NCBI RefSeq assembly: GCF_000004075.3
Contig: NC_026660.2
Location: 28,275,498-28,339,497 of the forward strand
Length of the DNA stretch: 64,000 nt
Source of the DNA: Cucumis sativus
Lineage: Eukaryota > Streptophyta > Magnoliopsida > Cucurbitales > Cucurbitaceae
Reading direction: 5' to 3'
This document shows, one piece after another, positions 22,814 through 34,124 of this stretch. The translations under genes and the position numbers were made by a program. The notes beneath the pieces were generated by a model, which saw only the letters and a program-made list of their open reading frames with translations, was not told the origin of the DNA and searched no databases. Position 1 is the stretch's first letter. Each line of letters opens with the position of its first letter.

Positions 22814-25800
22814 TTCGAATGTAATTTATGTACTCTATGACCCACCGTTTTCTTGTTTACTTTTCTTCTTTCTCTTTCTTTTATTACTACTTTTGTTGTT
22901 TTTTAATTACCTACTTTTGTGGTATTCTTCATATTTATTTTTTCATAAATAAAATAAATTCATTACTCTATATTTATCCTATTTTAATTTCTCTACTTAA
23001 GCCATAAATGTTAAAACTAAATTTAAGGTTTATTAATGGTAAGTAGTGTCAATTAAAATTTAACCAATTTAAAATCATTCAAGAGAAATATGTATTTTAA
23101 CGTACTCAAAAATAAAATTAAAAAAAAAAAAAAACTGTAAGTATAATTTCCATTAAACAAATTCTTTCATGTTTTCCTTTAAAATCCCATCATTTTAATT
23201 TTTATCATCGTATGCATGTTTTGTGATCTATTCAATGGACAAAAAAGTTCTTTTTAACAAATTCACAGTAATTGATCTATATTTTCTTTGTCCAAACATC
23301 ATTTATAAATTTACAATGAAATTTAGAAAATCATATCAAATAGGAAAATTGTAAAAAATATTTACAAATATAACAAAAATTTATAATCTATAACGATAGA
23401 TCTAGTATGAAATTTCGCTATATTTTGAAATCATAAATAAATTAGAGAGGATCGGATAGATTTTACTACCTAACATTACTTTATTTGATGTATTATTCAA
23501 AATACAATAATAATGTTTTTTTATTCCATTTAAAACAAATCTAAACTTTCTATCAGCTCAAACAAAACCCAAAAAATCAAAGGAAGAAAGGGAAACTTTT
23601 TCTTTTAACTATTTTATTTTAAGGTAAGAAGGGAGGCAAAGATGATTCATTATTGTATTAGATAATTGATAACCTAGTTGATAGCCTAAAATCCATAGGG
23701 ACTTAGGCTTTATAGTTCTGACTTCAACTATGCCTCTCATTTTGCAATATATTTTTATAATTTCTATGATTTGGCCTGTTGAAATTAAATTATTAAAGCA
23801 TCATCAATCTAAATGTATCAAAATTGACCGACATTAATATATTTATTTTGTAACATATGATGCTATTTTTACTCTAATATGTTGGAATATCAATTAAAAT
23901 AATTTGATTACGATCTCCTCCAATCTTTGGGATGGATGTGATTTTTTTCTCTTTTATTTGACTAAGGGTCACTATGACATTTGATTAATAGTTAAAACTA
24001 TTTTTGCTTTTTTTTTAGTTAGGATGCCTTCATGTTTGATGTTAGATATTTGATTTCTTATGTGGTATAATAAAGATAGATGTAATAAACAAGATTCGAA
24101 TCCAAAACCTTGGAACTTTGAAAGGCACCAATTAGTAATAATAAATCACTATTTAATATATTATAATACGACATTTCAAAATTGATATTAAAATACAAAA
24201 ACCAAGAATGTGAGGGAAACATACTCCAACTCCGTAATAAATATGTCTATGTTGCTTGAGTTAACTTTCTTACGTTAATTATAAAACATAGGATGTGATT
24301 ATTACATTATTAATCTAAACAACGTTCTTTGTGGAGAACTGTATAAAGGATATATGAGATAATTTAATTCTAATTATAAACCATAATATATATATATATA
24401 TATATATATAATTAAGTCTATTTGATAACTGTTTTGTATTTTGTTCGTTAGTTGAGTCTATAATATTTTACATATTTTTATATATTTATATATAATTAAG
24501 TCTATTTGATAACTGTTTTGTATTTTGTTCGTTAGTTGAGTCTATAATATTTTACATATTTTTAAAATATTACAGTGAATTTTTAGTTAAATTTAAAAAA
24601 TAAAAACACTTTTTTTAAAGAGTACTAAATCATAACTTTATGATAAAAACTATTGTAACCAAATATCCAATTTAATATTTTGTTTATGATCTTTAAGAAA
24701 GAAAAGAAAGTCTAATTGTAATTTATATCTATACCATTGAGTTTTCCATACAAAATTAATAAAAGAAGAATAAAAAAGGAAATGGAGTTTATTGGTATTG
24801 TTTTTTATAGAAGAAAAATATGGTTCTTATCATAATTATATTGTTCTTACTGTTTATGAGAATTTGATTGACATTTTAGAATCACTTGGCTCTGCCCGTG
24901 TTTTTCCCTTTTATTTGATTATTTAATATAAATAAACTTGAGGTTACACCTCTAATAAATTTGTTATTAGATAAAATATAATATAAATTTTTACTATATT
25001 TGTAAATACTTTTACCAATTTTTCATTTACAATAATTGTTTTTTCTCTAAATTCTTTGAATTATACCAAACAAAATATGGATTTATACATGCTAGATCGA
25101 TTTGATTTGATTGAAAACAACGATCAAAGTTTTAAAGATATACTTGATACGAAATTAAATGTAATTAGATATTATACTAAATTTTTAAGAAATAGTGCAC
25201 CACGTATTAATAAAATAATTGGCCAAATGTGTGAAGTTGTTGAACATCTTCTTAATTTGTAACGAAACATAAGTTAATTAGCTCTAAAACGAGCATGTAG
25301 AGACAACTTGTATAAAAATAAATTTTAATGTTAGTGTTAATCATTTCCATATTTTATTTTTCATAAAACAAACAAATTATTAGTCGTTTTTCTATTTAAA
25401 AATACCAAACTATTTACCTAAGTATCTAAATTTCAATTGAATAGTAGTCTGGTAATGTATTTTTAATCCTATAATAATTTAGCCTCTTAAGTTTTAATTG
25501 ATGGTAATTTAGTCATGTATTTTTAATCCTATAATAATTTAACTTCTAAAATTTATAAAGTAACAAATTCGAGTGTAACATATATTTGGTAATTTAGTAT
25601 GAGAGCAAAATATAGAGTTTAAGAAACAAAATATGATTTAAATCTATTATTTACAAAATATTGCTTAATAGTGTTTATAAACTAATTTGTCATAAATTTA
25701 AAGTACATAATTTAGACAAAATTGTTATAACATAAAGTTGTAAACAAAAAAATATTCTTTGAAACAAACTAAAGACATAACTTAAAAGACTTTTGTTACT

Positions 25801-28010
25801 GCACAATATGAAGATTTAAAACTTCTACATTTTTAACCTAGTCAGATTAATTTTCAAAAATATGTTTTAAATTTTTGGTGTTTAAGCTAAGTTGTCAAAA
25901 ACAAAGAAAAAATTTGATATAATGTACACAAAACTATAAATATAATATACAAACACACATACACACACATTGGTTTAATTCCATGACACAATTCAAAACT
26001 TTATTGTTGTTATTATTTAAAACATCCAAGCCAAAGCACTTTAATAAATAGAGAATATATTGATGGGATTGTGATTTAATGATAAGGGTAGTCAAACTCA
26101 GCTCCAATATGATGAGTTTATTGATAATTTGGTATTAAAAAAAAGGGAGAGAATAAATGAATGAATAATTAAAGCAAAGAGATTTTGATTGGTGGGGGGC
26201 AACCACATAACATTGTTGGCTCATTGGGGTATCACTTTGTGTTTACAAAATTAGAATTATTTTTTGGTATGCTTTAACTTTAAGAGAGAGAAAAACAAAG
26301 GGGCCCTTCTCCAACAACTTCAAACCAAAGTGTAATTAATTAAAGTGCCATTATATTTTTATTTCGTTTCTTTTTTAAAGCTTTACCTAATTATTTTAAT
26401 TAACAATGCACCCTAATGATGTTTCAAAACAGTCTGTGATTGTTTGCCCTAATTTCCCAATCTCTACTACCCATCACCCAATTCTTCTTAGCTTTTGTGC
26501 CTCTATTTCAAGCTATCAGCATGGGGTACTTTAGGGAGAAGTTTTGAGTGAAAGATTGGCATGGGTATTAGATTGACCCATCTTGCTCAAAGTTTATCAA
26601 AATACACTGCCAAACCTAATCAATTCGGGTTAAATTTACCTTTACTATTTCAAAACTTCTTTTTTTCTTTACTTTTTTAAGAATAAGTAACTTTGTTATG
26701 ACTTAAAAGAGAAAGTTATATAAAAATTTATGAACAAACAAAAATTAGGGTTGGTTTGGATTCAAAAATATATTAACACATGATAATTCTCATGTTGTTG
26801 ATTGTAATAATAATACAAGATGTGGAATCAATTACTTTGAATTCTTTTTTGGAGAAGATTAATCCAATGATATTTCGAAATAAAAATAAAAAATTCAATG
26901 ATCGAACTTGATCATACTGTTTTAATAAAGTGACTATTGATTATGTTAATTAACTATTGAAATATTATTTGTAGGTCATATTTGTATACCTTTATTTTAT
27001 AATATATTCTCATTGTATATAAATTAAAAGCAATGATTTACTTCTTCTTTTTTGTTGAAAAAAAACACTGATTTACTTTTTCCTGCTCAGTACAAACTTT
27101 TAATTAAATTCAAAGTTAAAAAATAAATTAACCATCTAAATATATTTTAAGAGAAAAATACAAATTTGTGTTTAGTATCAATTTGATTCATAAATTTGAA
27201 GGTGTTATATTCTTATTAATTACTCAACAAGTTTTAAAATGTCATGATTGTATTTGTGAAATTTGATTTTTGTTTCGAAAATCATTTTAACTTATGTTTT
27301 TTTTATTAAATACTTATTTTGTTGGTAGTGTTAATATAAATAAATAAATTTTAGAAAAATTATAGTTTGTTGAGTTTCATTGTTTTTCATAAATATTAAA
27401 ATTAAATTAATTTATCAACAATAACATTGCAATAAATTTAATAGAAATGGAAGTTAGATGTGTAAATCTTAAAATTAGAGACCAAATTGAAATAATTGTA
27501 TAAATATAAGGTCACGTTTATCAGATATGAATTAATACAATCATAATGAACTTGAATCCTAATCGTAAACAAATTGTTTTTTATTACATATACTCAAAAT
27601 TATGAATTTTGTAAAATTTATTAACGTTACTATTATTTCCGACCTTGAGAATATAGCAATAAGATATTAGTATCGGATAACGGTAACTATAAATACGTTA
27701 AAATTTAAAAAAAAAATAGCTACAACAATAAGAATAATTATATCAGTAATAGTAATGATAGAACATAATTATCAAAACCAAACCTAATGAAATTGAGTAC
27801 CATGTTCTCGTAAAAGAATATTGCTTTAAACATTATTTTTTCATTGTGACCTAAATTCAAATGAAAATCTAAAAATAAAACATTTTGAAATCGAAGTATT
27901 ATTTTTCATTTATTATTTGATCAAAATAGAGTTACAAATTTACACGATTTAAATTTGAAAAAACATTAAAAAAATAGCAATTTCCACCGTCTTACGATGA
28001 CCAACGACGG
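22814..28010. other. 5.2 kb gene-free A+T-rich spacer
   Basis: I see no gene between the NPH3-type leader and PGLP2. The DNA is A+T-rich with TA microsatellites, an identical 70-base duplication (24,411-24,564), and a weaker short duplication around 25,450-25,560 sharing TGTATTTTTAATCCTATAAT. A 68-codon open frame at 25,056-25,262 has no recognisable family. The last few hundred bases should contain the PGLP2 promoter. Confidence 0.6.
24411..24564. repeat. Identical 70-bp tandem duplication, 84-bp period
   Basis: Bases 24,411-24,480 and 24,495-24,564 are identical by eye (both begin ATTAAGTCTATTTGATAACT). They are separated by a short TA-rich spacer and preceded by a TA run. Identity points to a recent event, perhaps replication slippage seeded by the TA repeats. 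Confidence 0.9.
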
Positions 28011-28136
28011 ATGAAAATAGAACGAATGTACAAATTCGACGAACCAATAATCGAACAATCCTCCAAGAAAACTACAACCATTCGATTCGATCGCCACTCC
28101 CATTCCGTACCTGGGTCCTGTCGTTCTGCTGGAGGT

Positions 28137-31100
28137 ATGAGCTCAGTCGAAATATCCACCGAACCCCAGCTGCTTTCCTCCGCCAATGCCCGGAATCTGT
28201 TCGATTCCGTTGAGGCCTTTCTCTTTGATTGCGACGGTATTCCACATTTTCCTTTTCCCTAGTTTCCCTCTCCGCTTGCTTCATCGTTAATGATTTATCG
28301 ATTGCGTTCTTCTGATGGGTTAGGTGTTATATGGAAGGGCGATAAGTTGATTGATGGCGTCGCTGATACGCTTGAAATGCTTAGGTCTAAGGTGGATTTT
28401 TCTTGATCTTATTGTTATCATTCGAACTATGAATGATTGTGTTCGACTATAACCGTCGTCCGTTTACAGGGGAAGAAGTTGGTTTTTGTCACTAACAATT
28501 CGGCGAAATCAAGAAAGCAATATGCAAAGAAGTTCCATTCCCTTGGAATCTCTGTTTCAGAGGTGGATTAGAATTTTAAACGTTCTCCTATAGTGTTGGG
28601 AAGGAACTGTTTTGCTTATCTAAACTGTTGTTCTTATGACTTCTTTTGTAGGATGAAGTATTTTCCTCCTCTTTTGCAGCTGCCACGTTCTTGAAAGTCA
28701 ATAATTTCTCCCCAGAAAAGAAGGTTTGTCTATGTATCGGTTTGATTGGAATAACTTCAACTGTCTTTAAGATAAACATCAGCGTGGGTAGGATTAGAAA
28801 ATTTATTGATCACGTAGTTTGCAGAATTCATTTCCCCAATGCATGGTTTTAAACCTTCCAGATTTCTTATTTGTCATTCTGTTGTTGCGTTTTATATGCC
28901 TTCTTGGTGGCTAGCTTGTCTTAGTAAATGGGGTCTCTTCTTTTCTCTGCGCAGGTCTATGTCATAGGCGAATCGGGTATCATAGAAGAGCTTGAGCTTG
29001 CAGGATTCACTGGAATTGGTGGTCCAGTAAGTAGATAAGACAACTACCAATTAATGGTTTTAAAATATTTTCTTTTCTAACTTCATAGGCTTTTGAGTTA
29101 GTTCGTGATTTAATAGCTTTTAAAGCAAGCCTCCCCAATTAATAATTATTTTCACTTGTTTGGCCTTCTATAAATTTCCAAGTCTCTCATTGTCAGAGGG
29201 TGTTGAAATCTTGACATAATTGAATTTGCATAACCTTCGTGTTTAAGCTTTTGTGTTGATTGGTTATTTAGCACTGGACTACTGGACTTTAGTTTATGTG
29301 AGTCTTATCAAGTAATGCTCAATAACTTTAGTTTACCTATTACATGGTCTAGCGACTGGAAATGATATTTCCAAGTATCTCGTTCGAATAATGATCAACA
29401 ACTTTAGTTTCAAAATTGCATTTAGCTTTTGGTATTAATTAGTCTTGTAGTTGTCTTTATTGGCATTCACAGTAGTTGAAACTCGACTGCAATTTGTATT
29501 AAAATTTTACTGAAATCCTTGTTTGGAGGTGATTTTTTATAGTTGTGAAGGTGACTTTTTGTAATTTCAAGAAGTTTACAATTCTATCGATATCTTCTCC
29601 TTTAAATAGTTGAATTTTGATAAACTTTTCTCAAGTGCCTTCCAACTTTGGTGCAGGAAGATGCCAAAAAAACTGCAGATCTCTATCTAGATTGCTCAAT
29701 TGAGCATGACAAGAGTGTAACACGACATATTGGCTGTATTCTAGTGAGCTTTTGATTCCACTTTCTTCCACATACAATTTATATCTGCCGTGTGATGTAC
29801 CAGGTTGGAGCAGTTGTGGTTGGATTAGATCGGCATATTAATTATTACAAGCTTCAGTAAGAAAGTTCAAATCCTGCCCAATTTGTCCCTAGTCCCATCC
29901 TCTTCTTGTTGGCTTCTACAAAGTTGATCTTGTTTGCCTTAAAAAATGCAGAATCATAAGCTATTCTAGTTTTAACGAATGGACTTGTCCAACTTGACTA
30001 TTTCATAACTCCTATTAATTTGATTTGGACACAGACTAGATTATGAACCTGTTTGAAATGAGTTAAAATATATTTCTTTAAAGCACTTAGGACCCTATAT
30101 CTTGTGTTTGTTGCCTACAGAAGCTTTCGATATGGTCAATTACTGCACTTGCTTCCTTGTTGCTATTCAGTTTCATATACATGGCATTTACATAATCACT
30201 CAACTATGGAGTTTTCTTTTTTCACCATCAGGTATGCTACATTTTGCCTTCGTGAGAACCCGGGATGCCTCTTTATTGCTACTAATCGCGATGCCACGGG
30301 GCATTTAACTGAATCACAAGAAGTCCCCGGTACATTTTCTGCAAACTGACTCTTGATTCTTGCCAGTTGCCGTCTCAATCAACTTGATGGAATGCTGTTT
30401 CACATTGGTTGAATAATTAACTTTGTTAATTCTTTTGATTCAGGTGCTGGTTGCATGGTCAGTGCAGTGTGTGCATCGTCTGAGAAGGAACCCATTGTGG
30501 TCGGGAAACCATCAACATTCATGATGGACTTTTTATTGAAAAAGTAAGATAAAGCTATCTTGAACTCTAATTCTTTTCAGCATTTTTCATAGTTTTCAAA
30601 GCTTAACGTTGAAAACATTGGTAGAAAGTAGATTAAAATTTTAATGGTAGAACTAGAAGAAGTGTTTATAGGTTTAATTTTAAAGAAAAACCTAAATAGA
30701 CCCTAAACTTTCAATGTACCGAATCGGTTCATGAACTTTCAAGTGTCTAAACTTTCTAGATTATATTAAAGAGATCCGTGAATTTTCAAATTTGCGTCCA
30801 TTGACCAATAGATCCATTAGACATAAAATTCAAAGTTTTATATAACATATAATTAAGTCTGTTGGTGATGTATAATTAAATTTGCCTTCAATCGCCGGCT
30901 CAAATTTTTGAATGAATTTGTGGTTTAATATTTAAAAAAATTGTAAATGTCATAATCTAAGAATCTATTAGACATTTTCATAAAGAACTATTAGACAGTA
31001 GATACAATATTTTTTTATTTGAAAAAAGACAATAGATACAATATTGAAAGTTGAAGAATCTATCATATACTTTTAAAAGTTCACAAACACCCGAACCTCA

Positions 31101-31461
31101 AAGTTAGAGACTAAACTTAGAATTTAATTGAAAAGAAATAACTCATCGTGTGTTTTGTTTTTCAGATTCGAGTTTGGTTGCTCTAAAATGTGTATGGTCG
31201 GTGATAGACTGGACACAGACATTCTCTTTGGCCGGAGCACAGGCTGCAAAACACTTCTTGTCTTTTCAGGTTTGGACTTCATTTCTGTTTCATTTTTCCA
31301 TCAATGAACTGTAAAAAGGAAAAAAAAAAGCATTATTCATGAGTACCACAACTATGGCAGGCGTAACAACTCAATCCAATCTTCAAGATTCCTCCAATCA
31401 TATTCAACCAGATTATTACTCATCCAAGATGTCTGACTTGTTGGAATTATTGGGTCCATGA
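28137..31461 (+). CDS. PGLP2: 2-phosphoglycolate phosphatase, cytosolic type
   Basis: Eleven exons: 28137-28236, 28324-28391, 28470-28562, 28652-28723, 28955-29026, 29657-29716, 29804-29856, 30232-30329, 30444-30543, 31166-31269 and 31361-31461. They sum to 921 nt (306 residues). This HAD-superfamily enzyme removes phosphate from 2-phosphoglycolate. The nucleophile motif is FLFDCDGVIW (Asp31, Asp33), motif II is VFVTNNS (Thr64), the motif III lysine is in VGKPSTF, and motif IV is VGDRLDTDILFG. The length and lack of a clear transit peptide fit the cytosolic PGLP2 form rather than plastid PGLP1. An upstream in-frame ATG at 28,011 would add 42 residues. I chose 28,137 because family members start close to the LFDSVEAFLFDCDG block. 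Intron 9 carries a repeat-like insertion, and a decayed copy of the gene lies 1 kb downstream. Confidence 0.95.
30672..31135. mobile_element. MITE-like degenerate inverted-repeat insertion in PGLP2 intron 9
   Basis: The left side reads AGACCCTAAACTTTCAATG and then CGGTTCATGAACTTTCAA. The reverse complement of the right side reads TTTAGTCTCTAACTTTGAGG and then GTTTGTGAACTTTTAAAAG. The two ends are diverged inverted copies, as in non-autonomous foldback elements common in plant introns. No transposase is encoded. The boundaries are approximate. Confidence 0.4.
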
Positions 31462-32479
31462 TGAAGATTGTTGTTGCATTTGCACCAAAACTCCTGACTT
31501 ATTAGTAGATCAGTCACAATAAAGCCATTACTTTTAACTGTTAGATGCACAGTCGATTCAACTATATGTATTTTGTCTAGATTATAACAATTGTAGCCAT
31601 TGGATCTCTTGATGATGGATTTGTGGGGTTAGCCGAATCTCATTTTTCTCCCATGCACATTGAATAAATTATGATGGTGTATCATTACATTACTCTGTTT
31701 AAGTTCACTCTCACTTTGCTAGTGGTTGTTTTACTGTATGTGGCTCAAGTAAAAAAATTTAAGCTGGTATCTTATTGATTCATTGTTGAGTATTCAAACT
31801 AAAAGGGATACCAAGAAAAAGAAAAGTCTCGACAAATTAAGTCAACGAATTGAATTGATATCAATTGCTCAATTTGGGGTGTTGATTTGGTAGTTAGAAA
31901 GCTTGGAAAGTGTCAAGATTTAAAATATTGGTGTCGATGGAAATTTTGAATCTCAATTTTATACAAACGGTTGATGGAAATATTTTATGTCGATGGATGT
32001 TTCTAGAAAAGACGAGAACAAAAAAAAATCTATTTTTTTTCAAATTGATAATTAAAGAAATTTTTTTAAGGAAAGAATAAATTTATAATGGCTTAAGGTT
32101 TAAAATTATCAATTATTCATATTATCCACATTACTCATTTTTTGTTTCATGGTTTGTAAGTATGATACAATAGAAATGTTGATTCATTTTTCGAGTTTGT
32201 GAAAATTTAATATAATAAGAATGATAAAAGTTAATTCATTTCTATTATTAATAAAATCTAAAATTTTGATATAGCGTGTAAATATTTTAATTTATTTTAC
32301 TAATTATTATAATAGCTGACGAAGGCTTATAAATAGAAAAAAATGTTTTACCTTATACAAGAAATACATACACAATATTTCTTAAATTAAGAAATAGTTG
32401 TACATAATAAAGAAATTTCGAATTTGGCGCGTTTTTCTTTCATTCTCCACATTCATCTTCTCGCGAGGAAGAAGAAGCG
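31462..32479. other. Spacer between PGLP2 and its decayed copy
   Basis: This holds the PGLP2 3' UTR and A+T-rich spacer. No further exon is visible. Confidence 0.6.
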
Positions 32480-33660
32480 ATGATTGAATTCGGGGACCTC
32501 AGTCCTCGCAATGCGCCGATGACAGGGATCCTTTCGACTCTTTCAAGGCGTATTTCTCTTCGATCACAAGAGCATTCGGTATGTTCGTATCTGTTTTTCA
32601 ATTCCCCTTATCTTCCACCCCGAATGGCTGAATTTTCGTTTTCGATTTCTTGATCACATGAGATATCTCATTTGCATATTCGATGGAGTAGCAATTCTTC
32701 GTAATGACGATTAGTTGATTGATGTCGTCACGGACAACATTGAAATACTGTTGTTTGAATCGTTAGCTCTCTTTTCCCGCCCTAGCTCTTATTTTTAGGT
32801 AAAGATACCTAAATTTTGATCCCAACTATTCGTCAAAATCAAGAGTTCTAGAAGCAAATTTGTTTCAGTCTGTCTATTGAAATCTCTGTTTCAGGAGTTA
32901 GTCATATGAGCTAAAATGTTCTCTGCAGTTCGTGGGGATTCCTCTCTCTGGTGGCTTCGTATTTTATGATGAATATTCTCCTCGTTTTGCCGGCTACCGA
33001 GTTACTAAATTTCAATTGTTTTCTCAGAATAGATTCGTTTTCCCGCAGCATGCTTAAGCGTAATTATATGATGTCTATCACCCACAACGAATTTGAAAGT
33101 TGTTATGTGACGAAGAACATTTTCTATCAAATTTTTGTTCCTCTAGATCAGTGATTGAAATCTAAATGAATAGAGGTCCAATTTGAAAGTTGGTCTAGGT
33201 ATGCACTGGGAGAACATTTTATATCAGATTGTGTTCCACCAGACCAGTGATCTTTGATCACTGTAATTTTGACGGTATTCAAGAGGAAAATCAAGAAGCC
33301 ATTGTCACGTGCTCACAAAGTTCACTTGTCAAACTTCGCAACCCTTCAAGGCGAGAAAGGAATCGTATAAAGCAACAGCTATAGCTGGATTTGTGGGTCT
33401 TGGTGATCCAGTAAGTTGATAACTGTCAAGACAAACAGCTCATAATTTCCTCTGATAAATTCGAGGTATGATACAACTATACAACTTTTCTGTGTTCATC
33501 ATTTTTACTAATTTTGCATCGAAACAATTTTAGGCCTGGCTGGCTTTTGATGAGTGGCTATTCTATTACACATCAAGTTTGTTACCTTCAAGGCGAGGAA
33601 GGAACCATAAAGAGCTGCAGCTGGCTGGATTTCGTAGGGTTTGGCGATCCGGTATTCAAG
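32480..33660 (+). pseudogene. Decayed tandem copy of PGLP2, exons 1-5 region
   Basis: Segments in the same order and strand as PGLP2 can be aligned by eye. About 32,500-32,570 matches exon 1 (CTTTCGACTCTTTCAAGGCG against CTGTTCGATTCCGTTGAGGC), and 32,683-32,750 matches exon 2 (shared TTGATTGATG). About 32,822-32,898 matches exon 3 (shared GAAATCTCTGTTTCAG) and 32,960-33,036 matches exon 4. About 33,344-33,416 matches exon 5, including its donor context CCAGTAAGT, and 33,588-33,655 is a second exon-5-like copy. In-frame stops (for example GATTAG inside the exon-2 match) and shifts exclude a functional phosphatase. Nothing resembling exons 6-11 is seen. Spacing between exon matches shows that introns were copied, so this was a DNA-level duplication and not a retrocopy. 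Confidence 0.8.
33090..33253 (+). repeat. Two-copy tandem repeat inside the PGLP2 pseudogene
   Basis: Two diverged copies, each running from AATTTGAAAGTT through GAACATTTT.TATCA to CAGTGAT, start near 33,090 and 33,181. They show a local duplication inside the decaying gene copy. Confidence 0.65.
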
Positions 33661-34124
33661 GTACGCTGCAATTTATACAATCTTCATTAATCTTGCTAAT
33701 TTTGGATGAAAACAAATTTGGGTCTCCGTTGACTTAGGCTGATAATCTTCGATGAGAGAAGAAATTAGAATTCCGTTTTCTTAAATTTTAACTTTAACAC
33801 AAGAATACTTTAAAATAAGAAGCAATCTCATTCCAGTGCATGAACTTGAGATAGGGTTTACGTCTTATATTCATAAATAAAATTCTATCACACTTGTTTT
33901 TGTTTCACTGTTTATACATATTCTTTAATAGAGAACTTTTTACTATGATTAGACAATGAATAATTTTGTGTCAATAGAAGCTAAACAATTAAATCACTTG
34001 ACTACACTTGTCCAATGTCCACTACACTAGTCCTAGTATGATCAGAATGAGGGCTTTAAAGTGAAATGCAGCTGCCACTGCGAAGGGTATCCAGTCGAAT
34101 AAAATTTTCACAAGTATGAATCGC
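33661..34124. other. Spacer with PPR gene 3' flank
   Basis: No gene seen. The right part is the probable 3' UTR of the minus-strand PPR gene. Confidence 0.5.

Noticed and set aside
25056-25262. 68-codon open frame starting MNYTKQNMDLYMLDRF
   Set aside because: No recognisable family, no splice or promoter context, and typical of long frames that arise by chance in A+T-rich spacers.
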